64,000 bases of DNA from the NCBI RefSeq assembly GCF_025685685.1, contig NZ_JAGSYH010000006.1:186001-250000 (forward strand), given 5' to 3'. Below are positions 26,543 through 34,310 of the stretch, one piece after another. The position numbers were made by a program, and so were the translations under genes. Numbering within the stretch: the first letter of the stretch is position 1; every line of letters begins with the position of its first letter. A model generated the notes under the pieces. The model had not been told where the DNA came from. It saw nothing but the letters and a program-made list of their open reading frames with translations, and did no database searches. Source of the stretch: Acidicapsa dinghuensis (GTDB lineage: Bacteria; Acidobacteriota; Terriglobia; Terriglobales; Acidobacteriaceae).

Positions 26543-27298
26543 CTACGCCAGAATCGCCCGCTGCGCAGCAAAGATCGTCTTCAGCCCACCCTCCGCCAGA
26601 TCGAGCAGTTGCGCAAGCTGCGCCCGCGAATACGTACCCCGCTCCGCCGTAGCCTGTGTCTCCACCAGCCCGCCGTCAGCAGCCATCACCACATTCATAT
26701 CCACCTCAGCCTGCGAATCCTCTTCATAGCAGAGATCGAGAAGTGAAGTACCGCCGACGATACCGACCGAAGTAGCTGCCACAAGCTGCCGCAGCGGAGA
26801 TTTCACCAGCGCTCCAGCCTTCACCAGCGCGTTCAGCGCCAGCGCCAGCGCCACACACGCGCCGCTGATCGCCGCTGTGCGCGTGCCGCCGTCCGCTTGA
26901 ATCACATCGCAGTCCAGAATCACCGTACGCTCGCCCAGCGCCTGCATATCCACCACCGAGCGCAGGCTGCGCCCGATCAATCGCTGAATCTCATGCGTCC
27001 TTCCGCCGATCTTGCCTCGCTCGCTCTCCCGCGGAGTGCGCGTCACCGTCGAGCGTGGCAGCATCGCATACTCAGCCGTTACCCATCCACGCCCTGAGTT
27101 ACGCAGCCATGACGGCACGCCGTTTTCGATCGTTGCATTGCACAGCACTCGCGTATGTCCCAGCGAGATCAACACCGATCCTTCAGCAGTTCGAACAAAA
27201 CCCGGCGTAAGCGTAAGCGGTCGCAGTTGATCCACCGCTCTGCTGTCCGAGCGGTAAAAACCCGCCTCTGCGGCGGTCTCTTTTGCATGATTGGTCAT
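26543..27298 (-). CDS. rph: Ribonuclease PH
   Basis: Phosphate-dependent 3'-exoribonuclease that trims tRNA precursors. The 251-aa product from the ATG at 27298 has the family length and motifs: [44 protein letters not shown], and GRSLRSVVD...[21 protein letters not shown], which holds the phosphate/RNA-binding core. The open frame continues to 27403 but adds non-family residues, so the inner ATG was chosen. It converges with the TPR protein gene. Confidence 0.95.
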   Translation of the reverse strand: MTNHAKETAAEAGFYRSDSRAVDQLRPLTLTPGFVRTAEGSVLISLGHTRVLCNATIENGVPSWLRNSGRGWVTAEYAMLPRSTVTRTPRESERGKIGGRTHEIQRLIGRSLRSVVDMQALGERTVILDCDVIQADGGTRTAAISGACVALALALNALVKAGALVKSPLRQLVAATSVGIVGGTSLLDLCYEEDSQAEVDMNVVMAADGGLVETQATAERGTYSRAQLAQLLDLAEGGLKTIFAAQRAILA

Positions 27299-27418
27299 AG
27301 TCCGATTGTATGAGGTCGAGAACATCAAAAAGAAACTTCCACCAATTACGGCACTCGCAAACCACCTTTGGAATCTGTCCCAAATGCAAATCATCAGACC
27401 CAAAACGGGAAAATATCG

Positions 27419-27441
27419 ATCTCATTGATAAGAAATGAGAT
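27419..27441. promoter_or_regulatory. Perfect 8-bp inverted repeat upstream of the kinase gene
   Basis: ATCTCATT (27419-27426) and AATGAGAT (27434-27441) are separated by seven bases. The element lies about 130 bases upstream of the sigma54-like promoter, a usual place for an activator-binding enhancer site. Confidence 0.4.
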
Positions 27442-27567
27442 AAATGTTTGTCGCCCGTATCAGCATTCCTCAATCGGGAACGCCCGCTTTCCCGCCAGAT
27501 TTCCCATCTTTGGCCCAAACACCGCCTTTCCTTTCCTTATCAGGAACTTAGAGAGCCTGTCCTGCTT

Positions 27568-27583
27568 TGGCACACCGAGTGCT
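27568..27583 (+). promoter_or_regulatory. Candidate sigma54 (-24/-12) promoter of the signalling module
   Basis: TGGCAC (27568-27573) and TGC (27580-27582) give GG-N10-GC spacing, with a single mismatch in the -12 half (GTGC instead of TTGC). The nearby operon encodes a sigma54 activator with a GAFTGA loop, so autoregulation is plausible. The start codon is about 270 bases downstream, a long leader. Confidence 0.42.
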
Positions 27584-27864
27584 TATTAGAGGGTCAACAC
27601 GGCACTCCCGAAGAGGCCGCTTCCTTGAGGGAGCGGGAAACACTCTCAAAGGCCAAAGCACCCGAATCGGGAAGGCCACGAAGAACAAAAGAAGATCAAG
27701 CAGCCAGCGAATGCGGCATTTCCTTAGAGAACGCTCATTCGCGAAGCGCAAAAAATGCAGTACTTGAAGTCCTCCATACCTCCGATCCTTGGACCCTGCG
27801 TTGGCCGGCCACTATTCCGCCGGCAACAACCCCGTGCATACGCACGAGAAGAGCAGGGAAGAAG

Positions 27865-28872
27865 ATGCCGCAACTGGACAGGGAAGAAGGACCGGCGATT
27901 CGTAATGAGCAGGCATTCGTTCAGCCTGCCTCGGCAAGCATCGCCAACAGCCTCGCGGGCCTCGTGCATGACGCCCGCAACATAGTCGCGGCAATGGATC
28001 TCTACTGCGATCTGCTCGCAGAGCCTGAAGTCCTCTCCAATCAGTGGCGTCACTACGCCGCAGACCTTCGCCTGGTAAGCGGCGCGGGCCGCCGCCTGCT
28101 GGACAAGCTGGCAGCCACCGCCGCTCAAACCTCGTATCTCCCTGGAACCACCGCAGCCGCCGATGCACAGCGCATCCCCGAAGCAGCCCGCTCAAAGTCA
28201 TCTCACCCCAGCAACCGCCCTGCGCCAACACCCTTCTGGCCCGATGGCTTCCACCCCAATTTTCCCGCCATCGATCACGAATCCACAAAAATTGAGCGTG
28301 TTTGCGATGAACTGCGCAGAATCCTCCCGCTGCTTTCCGCCATTGCCGGTCCAGGCGTTTCCATCGAGATCGCCGACAGCACCCAGGACTGGCCCTTGCC
28401 GCTCGACAGCGAAGACCTCACGCGCATCATGGTTAACCTCGTCCGCAACGCCTCCGAGGCCATGAGCGGCTCAGGCCACATCCGCATCGCAGTCGAAGAA
28501 ACTGCCGGCTTCGTCGTCCTCTCCATCGCCGACGACGGCCCCGGCATTCCCCGCGAGCTGATGGAGCGTATCTTTCAAGCTGGCTTCAGCACCCGCGAGT
28601 CGCAATCCTTCATCGCAGCTGCGGACAGCACCTCTGAACCACCGCCGTCCACAGCCTGGCCTGTCAAGCATCGCGGCCTCGGTCTCTCCATCGTCCGCTC
28701 CATCGTTTCCGCCGCCCGAGGCACCGTCTGGGCTGCAAACGGCACAGCCCCGCAATCAGCATCAGTTTCAGCCGATCCAACGGACACCCATGCTGGTGGC
28801 GCAGTGATCTTTCTCGAATTCCCTTTACCGAATAAAACCCCAGAGCACTCCCCACTCCACCCCGCGAATTAG
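27865..28872 (+). CDS. Cytosolic sensor histidine kinase (no sensor domain)
   Basis: The 335-aa product has a DHp-like region with candidate phospho-His35 (GLVHDARNIVAAMDLYCDLL), then a HATPase domain with N-box NLVRNASEAM (191-200), G1 box DDGPGIP (223-229) and G2 GLGLSIV. There is no membrane or PAS segment, so input must come from a partner. ATG 27865 has an AGGGAAGAAG site; the frame stays open to 27448 without a better start. It sits 88 bases before the NtrC-type regulator and is its likely kinase. Confidence 0.82.
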   Translation: MPQLDREEGPAIRNEQAFVQPASASIANSLAGLVHDARNIVAAMDLYCDLLAEPEVLSNQWRHYAADLRLVSGAGRRLLDKLAATAAQTSYLPGTTAAADAQRIPEAARSKSSHPSNRPAPTPFWPDGFHPNFPAIDHESTKIERVCDELRRILPLLSAIAGPGVSIEIADSTQDWPLPLDSEDLTRIMVNLVRNASEAMSGSGHIRIAVEETAGFVVLSIADDGPGIPRELMERIFQAGFSTRESQSFIAAADSTSEPPPSTAWPVKHRGLGLSIVRSIVSAARGTVWAANGTAPQSASVSADPTDTHAGGAVIFLEFPLPNKTPEHSPLHPAN

Positions 28873-28960
28873 GCAAATTCATCAAAGAACTCATTAATTT
28901 TTCAACTTCTTCCACCGGAAACCATCCAGTCAACCCCAAACCATAGAGAAGGCGGATACA

Positions 28961-30442
28961 ATGCTCGATACAGTTCTCCAACAACCAGCCATGGACTTTG
29001 TCCCGCAATCAACGGAACACTTGCAGGGCCAGGAAGCACCCAGGCAAAGGGCGCGGGTCCACCTGCTCGTCGTCGACACCGATGCGGCCGTTCGTTCGGC
29101 CTGCGCAGAGATCGCTTCTTCACTCGGTTATGCTGTGCAATCCACAGCCGACCTCAACCAGGCACGCAGCCTTATTCGCGGCCACGCGGCAGATGTTCTT
29201 CTTGTCAATCTGCCCTACGGCGGCTATCAGGCGCTCGAGCTTGTCTCCGAAGTGAAATTGCTCTATCCCGGAACGGCGGTCATCGCCATGACCGCGTCCA
29301 GCTCGGTCAACGCAGCCGTCGAAGCTATGCGCCGCGGAGCCGCCGACTATCTCACCAAACCCTTCGCCGTCGACGAGCTCTCTGCCGTGCTGGAGCGCGC
29401 AGCCTCCACGCTCTCCATCGACGCCGAAAGCCGGCAGCTCCGCGAGCGCCTGCGTCTCAGCCAGGGCCTCGGTTCCATGATCGGCCGCTCAGCTGAGATG
29501 GAAAAGCTGTATCGCATCCTCTCCAAGGTCGCGCAGAGCACCCATCCCGTCCTCGTCCTTGGCGAAAGCGGCACTGGCAAGGAGCTCGTGGCCCGGACCA
29601 TTCACGCCTACGGCCCCAACGCCTTCAAGCCCTTCCTTCCCGTCGATTGCGGATCGCTTGTTCCCACGCTCATCGAAAGCGAGCTCTTCGGCTATGTCAA
29701 GGGAGCCTTCACCGGTGCAAATAAATCCAAGGACGGTCTCTTCGTCACCGCCGAGGGCGGCACCGTGTTTCTCGATGAGGTCGGCGAGCTCACCCTCGAC
29801 CTACAGGCCAAGCTCCTGCGCGCATTGCAGGAAAAAGAAGTCCGTCCCGTAGGCGCAACGCATCGCGTCCCCATCAAGGCTCGCATCGTCGCCGCCACCA
29901 ACCGCGACCTCGCTGCCATGGTTGAAAAAGGCAGCTTCCGCAAAGACCTCTTCTATCGCCTCAACGTCGTCAACCTGCGCCTTCCTCCTCTGCGCGAGCG
30001 TCGCGAAGACATTCCGCTGCTGACCGCGCACTTTCTCGACCGCATCTCCAAAGGCAAGGCGCGCAAATACACCCTCAGCGACGATGCCCTGCGCACCATG
30101 ATCAAGTACGACTGGCCTGGCAATGTGCGCGAGCTTGAGAACTGCATCGAGCGCGCCTGCGCCTTGTCATCAGGTCCAGTGCTTGAGCTGGGCGATATGC
30201 CCACGCAACTCCAGCAGCAGGGTCTTGAAGCCCATCGCGTTGCTGCCGCCGAGCCTCAGCAGGCCGAGCATCCAGCCGACGTAATACCGCTCGCAGAGAT
30301 GGAAAAGCAAGCTATCCTCGGAGCCATCCGCAAGCTCAACGGCGATAAGCTCATGGCCGCGCGCCTACTTGGCATCGGCAAAACCACCCTCTATCGCAAG
30401 CTCAAGGAATACGGCATCCAGGACCCTATGCTCGACGAATAG
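28961..30442 (+). CDS. NtrC-family sigma54 activator with a degenerate receiver
   Basis: The 493 residues form a receiver-like domain (about 33-148), an AAA+ domain with Walker A GESGTGKE (201-208), the sigma54-contact loop GAFTGA (248-253) and FLDEVGEL Walker B, and a Fis-type HTH at the end (KLMAARLLGIGKTTLYRKLKEYGI). In the receiver the phospho-acceptor Asp is replaced by Asn83 (VLLVNLP), and the acidic pair is Asp39-Thr40; Thr111 and Lys133 remain. It should activate sigma54 promoters, but not by normal receiver phosphorylation. Confidence 0.9.
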   Translation: MLDTVLQQPAMDFVPQSTEHLQGQEAPRQRARVHLLVVDTDAAVRSACAEIASSLGYAVQSTADLNQARSLIRGHAADVLLVNLPYGGYQALELVSEVKLLYPGTAVIAMTASSSVNAAVEAMRRGAADYLTKPFAVDELSAVLERAASTLSIDAESRQLRERLRLSQGLGSMIGRSAEMEKLYRILSKVAQSTHPVLVLGESGTGKELVARTIHAYGPNAFKPFLPVDCGSLVPTLIESELFGYVKGAFTGANKSKDGLFVTAEGGTVFLDEVGELTLDLQAKLLRALQEKEVRPVGATHRVPIKARIVAATNRDLAAMVEKGSFRKDLFYRLNVVNLRLPPLRERREDIPLLTAHFLDRISKGKARKYTLSDDALRTMIKYDWPGNVRELENCIERACALSSGPVLELGDMPTQLQQQGLEAHRVAAAEPQQAEHPADVIPLAEMEKQAILGAIRKLNGDKLMAARLLGIGKTTLYRKLKEYGIQDPMLDE

Positions 30443-30611
30443 CGGATAGCCATAGCCTCAGCGCGACGTTACTTTTCCACGAACATCGGACATGGCTCCG
30501 TTTCCATGACGCCGTGCGCCATCACCGGCCACGCGCAACAGCCAGCCGTGTTTACGGGACTCGCTCGATCCTTGCAACCGCCCAGATCCTGTGCCCCTAG
30601 GGAGGGCAGGA

Positions 30612-31133
30612 ATGAAGATACTCATCATCACAGGAATGGAGGGTGCGGAGAACTGTGCCGCAGCCCTGAGCCGCTTACTCACCACCGAGTGCGACGTCGC
30701 GCAAGGCCGCCGCTCCGCCATCACCATGCTCAACCGCGGTGAATACGCCGCCGTTATCCTCGACGAAGCACTGATCGACTCCGACCCCCAGGGAGCCGAC
30801 CTCATCTGGGAGCGCACCGGCCTCGCCATCCCTATGCAGATCAACTTCGCCCTCACCGGCGTGCAGCGTCTCGCGCGCGAAATCCGAATGGCCCTCAGCC
30901 GCGCAGAACGCGAGCGCGCCATCGCTCGTGCCGCAGCCGCAGCCGCCATAGAAAACGAGCTCAAAACCACCGTTGCGGGCCTGCTCCTGCACTCGCAACT
31001 CGCACTCGCCGACCTGCAGGTCTCATCGCCCGCAGCCGAAAAACTCCGCCTAGTAGCCGATCTGGCAGGCAGTCTCCGCGAACAACTCACTCCCGCAATG
31101 CAGTCGCACCCGCAAACCGCATTACACGCCTGA
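30612..31133 (+). CDS. Small receiver-like plus DHp-like signalling protein
   Basis: The 173-aa product from ATG 30612 (GCAGGA just upstream) has two parts. Residues 1-95 look like a short receiver fold: MKILIITGMEG start, YAAVILDEALIDSD with Asp51, and a late helix. Residues 100-160 form an Ala-rich helix and a segment ENELKTTVAGLLLHSQLAL resembling the H-box of histidine kinases (HELRTPL...), but with Asn115 where the His is expected and no ATPase domain. It lies 169 bases after the sigma54 activator. A role as scaffold, phosphate sink or inhibitor of the kinase is inference. Confidence 0.65.
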   Translation: MKILIITGMEGAENCAAALSRLLTTECDVAQGRRSAITMLNRGEYAAVILDEALIDSDPQGADLIWERTGLAIPMQINFALTGVQRLAREIRMALSRAERERAIARAAAAAAIENELKTTVAGLLLHSQLALADLQVSSPAAEKLRLVADLAGSLREQLTPAMQSHPQTALHA

Positions 31134-31195
31134 CCAGCGAAACCCAGTGCATGTTTTTGTTTTTCACACTTCACACCCACACTCGTTTCCTCCCC

Positions 31196-31235
31196 TTGAC
31201 ATTCGACAAGAGTCAGGCGTACGCTCTTGTCGAAT
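31196..31235 (+). promoter_or_regulatory. padR promoter with a 12-bp inverted-repeat operator
   Basis: TTGACA at 31196-31201 and a weak TACGCT at 31220-31225 (18-base spacer) form the promoter. A perfect dyad, ATTCGACAAGAG (31201-31212) and CTCTTGTCGAAT (31224-31235), with an 11-base centre, covers the same bases. Repression by PadR at this site would control padR and both permeases. Confidence 0.7.
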
Positions 31236-31247
31236 ATCGAGAGGAAT

Positions 31248-31604
31248 ATGCCGCGAGCCGAATCAAACCAGTCTTCCGATCTTCTACAAGGCACCCTGGA
31301 TCTGCTGGTCCTGCAGACGCTGGCGCTTGAACCCATGCACGGCTGGGGCGTGGCCCAGCGCATTCAACAGCATTCCGGTGAAGTCCTACAAGTCGGTCAG
31401 GGATCGCTCTACCCCGCGCTCCATCGCCTCGAATACAAAGGCTGGATCAAGGCCGACTGGCAAAGCTCCGAAAACAACCGCCGCGCCAAGTTCTACTCGC
31501 TTACTGCTGCCGGCCGCCGACGCCTCGCCACCGAGCTCAAAGAGTGGGATCGTCTTTCCTCAGCCATCGCGCTCGTCCTCAAGGCAGGGGAGGCCAAAGT
31601 CTGA
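31248..31604 (+). CDS. PadR-family transcriptional repressor
   Basis: The 118-aa winged-helix protein shows the PadR core: LLQGTLDLLVLQTLALEPMHGWGVAQRIQQHS and VGQGSLYPALHRLEYKGWIKADW, followed by YSLTAAGRRRLATELKEWDRLS. ATG 31248 has GAGG three bases upstream; the TTG at 31227 lies inside the operator and is unlikely. The stop overlaps the permease start by one base (TGATG), showing one transcription unit. It probably represses this unit through the dyad at 31201-31235 until a ligand or stress releases it. Confidence 0.92.
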   Translation: MPRAESNQSSDLLQGTLDLLVLQTLALEPMHGWGVAQRIQQHSGEVLQVGQGSLYPALHRLEYKGWIKADWQSSENNRRAKFYSLTAAGRRRLATELKEWDRLSSAIALVLKAGEAKV

Positions 31605-34297
31605 TGCTGCGTCTCCTCGATCGTTTCCGCGCCGCCTGGCGCAACTCCCGCTCCGGCCTCGACGACGAGCTGCGCTTCCACATGCAACAGTCCATCGAGC
31701 AGAAGATCGCCTCAGGCATGAGCCCGGCAGAAGCTCGCCGTAGCGCTCTCATCGAATTTGGCGGCATCGAAGCCGCACGTGAAACCACATATCGCCTCCG
31801 CCCCGGCTGGCTCCTCGAATGCTTCGCCGACGACTTGCGTTACGCACTCCGCGGATTCCGCCGCGCTCCCGGCTTCGCCATCACCACAATCGCAATCCTC
31901 ACCCTTGGCATCGGAGCCACCACCGCTGTCTTCAGTGTTGTTGACCCAATCCTTTTCCGTCCGCTTCCCTACAGCCATGGCGATCGCCTCGTCTCGCTCG
32001 GTATTTCGCAGTCGCTCGAGCGCCAGGAGTTTGCACTCGGCGGCTTCTTCTTCGATTGGCAAGCTGCGCAGCGTCCCTTCGTCAGCCTTACCTACGATCG
32101 CGCCTATGATCGCAACCCCAACGAGTGCGGCCTCACCGAAGCCACCCCCATCCAACTGCACTGTGATCCCGTGCCGCAGAGCTTTCTGCCCACGCTAGGC
32201 GTCAATCCCATTCTCGGCCGCAACTTCCTGCCGGAAGAGGACCTGCCGCGCGGCCCGCACGTCGCCATCCTCTCCTATGCGCTTTGGAACAGTCGCTTTC
32301 ATCGCGATCCCAACATACTTCAGCGCACCATCGATCTCGACGAAACCCCCACGCGCATCGTCGGTGTTCTGCCCGCCAACTTCGAAATGCCGCGTCTCCA
32401 GCCCTTCGATCTCCTCGTGCCCGCGCAGCTGGATCCCGCAGCGCAGCACACCGTCAACAGCGGCATTGGAGTGCCCATGTGGCTCACCGCCCGCCTGCGC
32501 CCCGGTGTCAGCATCGAGCAGGCCCGCGCCGAAATGCAGCCGCTATTCCTGCATACACAGCAATGGATCCCAGCTCCGATCCGCAGCGATTTTCATCTGG
32601 TCGTCCGCCCCCTTCGCGACCGCCAGATGCAGGATTCGTATCGCGCCGCATGGATCCTCCTCGTCGCTGTTCTCTTCGTGTTGCTGATCGCCGGAGCCAA
32701 CGCTGCCAGTCTTTTTTCTGCGCGCGGTGCCGCCCGTCAGAGAGAGCTGGCCGTTCGCGCCGCGCTCGGAGCAAGCCGTCGCCGCATCCTTATGCAGTCG
32801 CTCACTGAAGCACTGTTGCTCGTCTTGGCTGCAGCCCTCGCCGGATGCGCGCTCGCCTTCGCCCTCCTACGCATCTTCCTCTATATCGCGCCCACCAGCA
32901 TTCCGTTTTTAGCTCAGGCGCGCATCGATCTCCGTGTAGCCACCGTTGCGATCCTCACCGCTCTACTCTGTGCATCGTTCTTTGCAGTTGTATCTACGCT
33001 TGAGCCGCCGCGCCTGGCCGCTCTCACCGCGCACAAGTCGGCTGGCTCGTCGCGTCTGCGCATTCGTCACATACTCGTCGTTGCGCAAATCGCGGTAAGC
33101 CTCGTTCTCGCTTCAGGCGCGGTACTGCTCGTCAAGAGCTTCCGCAATCTCGAAGCGCAGAAGCTGGGCATGACCACGCACGGGGTCATTTCGGTTCAGG
33201 TCGATCTCAACTGGTACCGCTATCGCACCAGCCAGGCCTATCGCGATTTCTATTTACGCGCGGAGGCCGCATTGCGTAGCCTGCCCGGCATTACCAACGT
33301 GGCCCTCACCGATTCGCTGCCGCCCGATGACAATAGCTGGCATCAGGGCACACGTTACGACGCGATGCATGTTATGGGTCAGCCACCGTCGCGACAAACT
33401 TCCCAAGATGCAGTAATTGTCCGGAACGTTACGCCTGACTACTTCCTCATCCTGCAGATTCCTATCATTGCAGGCAACAATTTCACCGACACCGAGAGCA
33501 ACGCCAACGCCAGGCACTTCATCCTTAATGCGCTGCTCGCCAAACGTCTCTTTCCCAACGGCAATGCGGTCGGGCAGCGCATTCAGTTTGTCACTGATAA
33601 TCCCAAGGCCGCGCCAGAGCCAGATCCCACCATCGATATCATCGATGGAGTTGCTGCCGACGTGAAAAACGCGGGCCTCAGTGGGCAGGAGAGTCCCGAA
33701 TACTACAACCTGCGCGGACGTGGAGATACCGGCAGCCCCGACAATGGGAGCTCATGGAACGGCCACTTTCTCTTCGTTCTTTCCTCGCAGGTTCCAGCAT
33801 CCTCAATCGCAGCCGCTATCGAAACCCGCATCGCCGCCATCGACCCCATGACCCCCGTGACAATTCAGCCACTCGATGAGATGGTCTATCGCCTCGCCGA
33901 CCGTCCTCGCTTTGAGGCGTCTCTGCTCAGCTTCTTTGCGCTTATGGGCATCATCATGGCCATCGTCGGTCTTTACGGCCTCACGGCATATCTCACCACA
34001 CAGCGCACGCAGGAGATAGGCATTCGCATGGCTCTCGGTGCAGGCCGCGTCCGCATCCTGCGCCTCATCACATGGCAAGGTGCGCGGCTCATTCTTCTCG
34101 GCGTAGGTATCGGCACCTGTGCTTCGTTATCTCTAACGCACATGCTGCGCAGCCTGCTCTTCGAGGTCGCGCCACGCGATCCGGAAACCTTGATAGCGGT
34201 TACACTCCTGCTCGTCTGTGTAGCATTTCTTGCGATGGTGATTCCAGTTCGTGCAGCGATACTGGTGGAGCCGGTAACCGCGCTTCGTTGCGAGTAG
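31604..34297 (+). CDS. ADOP-type orphan MacB/FtsX permease 1
   Basis: The 897-aa membrane protein starts with the PadR-linked N-terminal segment (LDDELRFHMQQSIEQKIASGMSPAEARRSALIEFGG), then the MacB-like periplasmic domain after a first membrane helix (FAITTIAILTLGIGATTAVFSVVDPILFRPLPY), three helices, a second duplicated unit and a last FtsX block ending FLAMVIPVRAAILVEPVTALRCE. Such duplicated permeases without a nearby ATPase are typical of Acidobacteria (ADOP). The start at 31604 overlaps the padR stop and has AGGGGAGG upstream. The substrate is unknown; export or mechanotransmission is inferred. Confidence 0.9.
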   Translation: MLRLLDRFRAAWRNSRSGLDDELRFHMQQSIEQKIASGMSPAEARRSALIEFGGIEAARETTYRLRPGWLLECFADDLRYALRGFRRAPGFAITTIAILTLGIGATTAVFSVVDPILFRPLPYSHGDRLVSLGISQSLERQEFALGGFFFDWQAAQRPFVSLTYDRAYDRNPNECGLTEATPIQLHCDPVPQSFLPTLGVNPILGRNFLPEEDLPRGPHVAILSYALWNSRFHRDPNILQRTIDLDETPTRIVGVLPANFEMPRLQPFDLLVPAQLDPAAQHTVNSGIGVPMWLTARLRPGVSIEQARAEMQPLFLHTQQWIPAPIRSDFHLVVRPLRDRQMQDSYRAAWILLVAVLFVLLIAGANAASLFSARGAARQRELAVRAALGASRRRILMQSLTEALLLVLAAALAGCALAFALLRIFLYIAPTSIPFLAQARIDLRVATVAILTALLCASFFAVVSTLEPPRLAALTAHKSAGSSRLRIRHILVVAQIAVSLVLASGAVLLVKSFRNLEAQKLGMTTHGVISVQVDLNWYRYRTSQAYRDFYLRAEAALRSLPGITNVALTDSLPPDDNSWHQGTRYDAMHVMGQPPSRQTSQDAVIVRNVTPDYFLILQIPIIAGNNFTDTESNANARHFILNALLAKRLFPNGNAVGQRIQFVTDNPKAAPEPDPTIDIIDGVAADVKNAGLSGQESPEYYNLRGRGDTGSPDNGSSWNGHFLFVLSSQVPASSIAAAIETRIAAIDPMTPVTIQPLDEMVYRLADRPRFEASLLSFFALMGIIMAIVGLYGLTAYLTTQRTQEIGIRMALGAGRVRILRLITWQGARLILLGVGIGTCASLSLTHMLRSLLFEVAPRDPETLIAVTLLLVCVAFLAMVIPVRAAILVEPVTALRCE

Positions 34298-34310
34298 GAG
34301 AGTATCGATA

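Larger units (their letters stand above)
27299..27864. other. Long intergenic region before the histidine kinase gene
   Basis: These 566 bases separate divergent rph and the kinase gene. They hold an inverted repeat (27419-27441), a sigma54-like promoter (27568-27583) and about 270 bases of possible leader. A frame in phase with the kinase is open from 27448, but it has no convincing start or domain before 27865. Confidence 0.45.

Noticed and set aside
27448-27864. N-terminal extension of the histidine kinase
   Set aside because: The frame is open but has no domain, no ribosome site and irregular composition; the ATG at 27865 has a good site.
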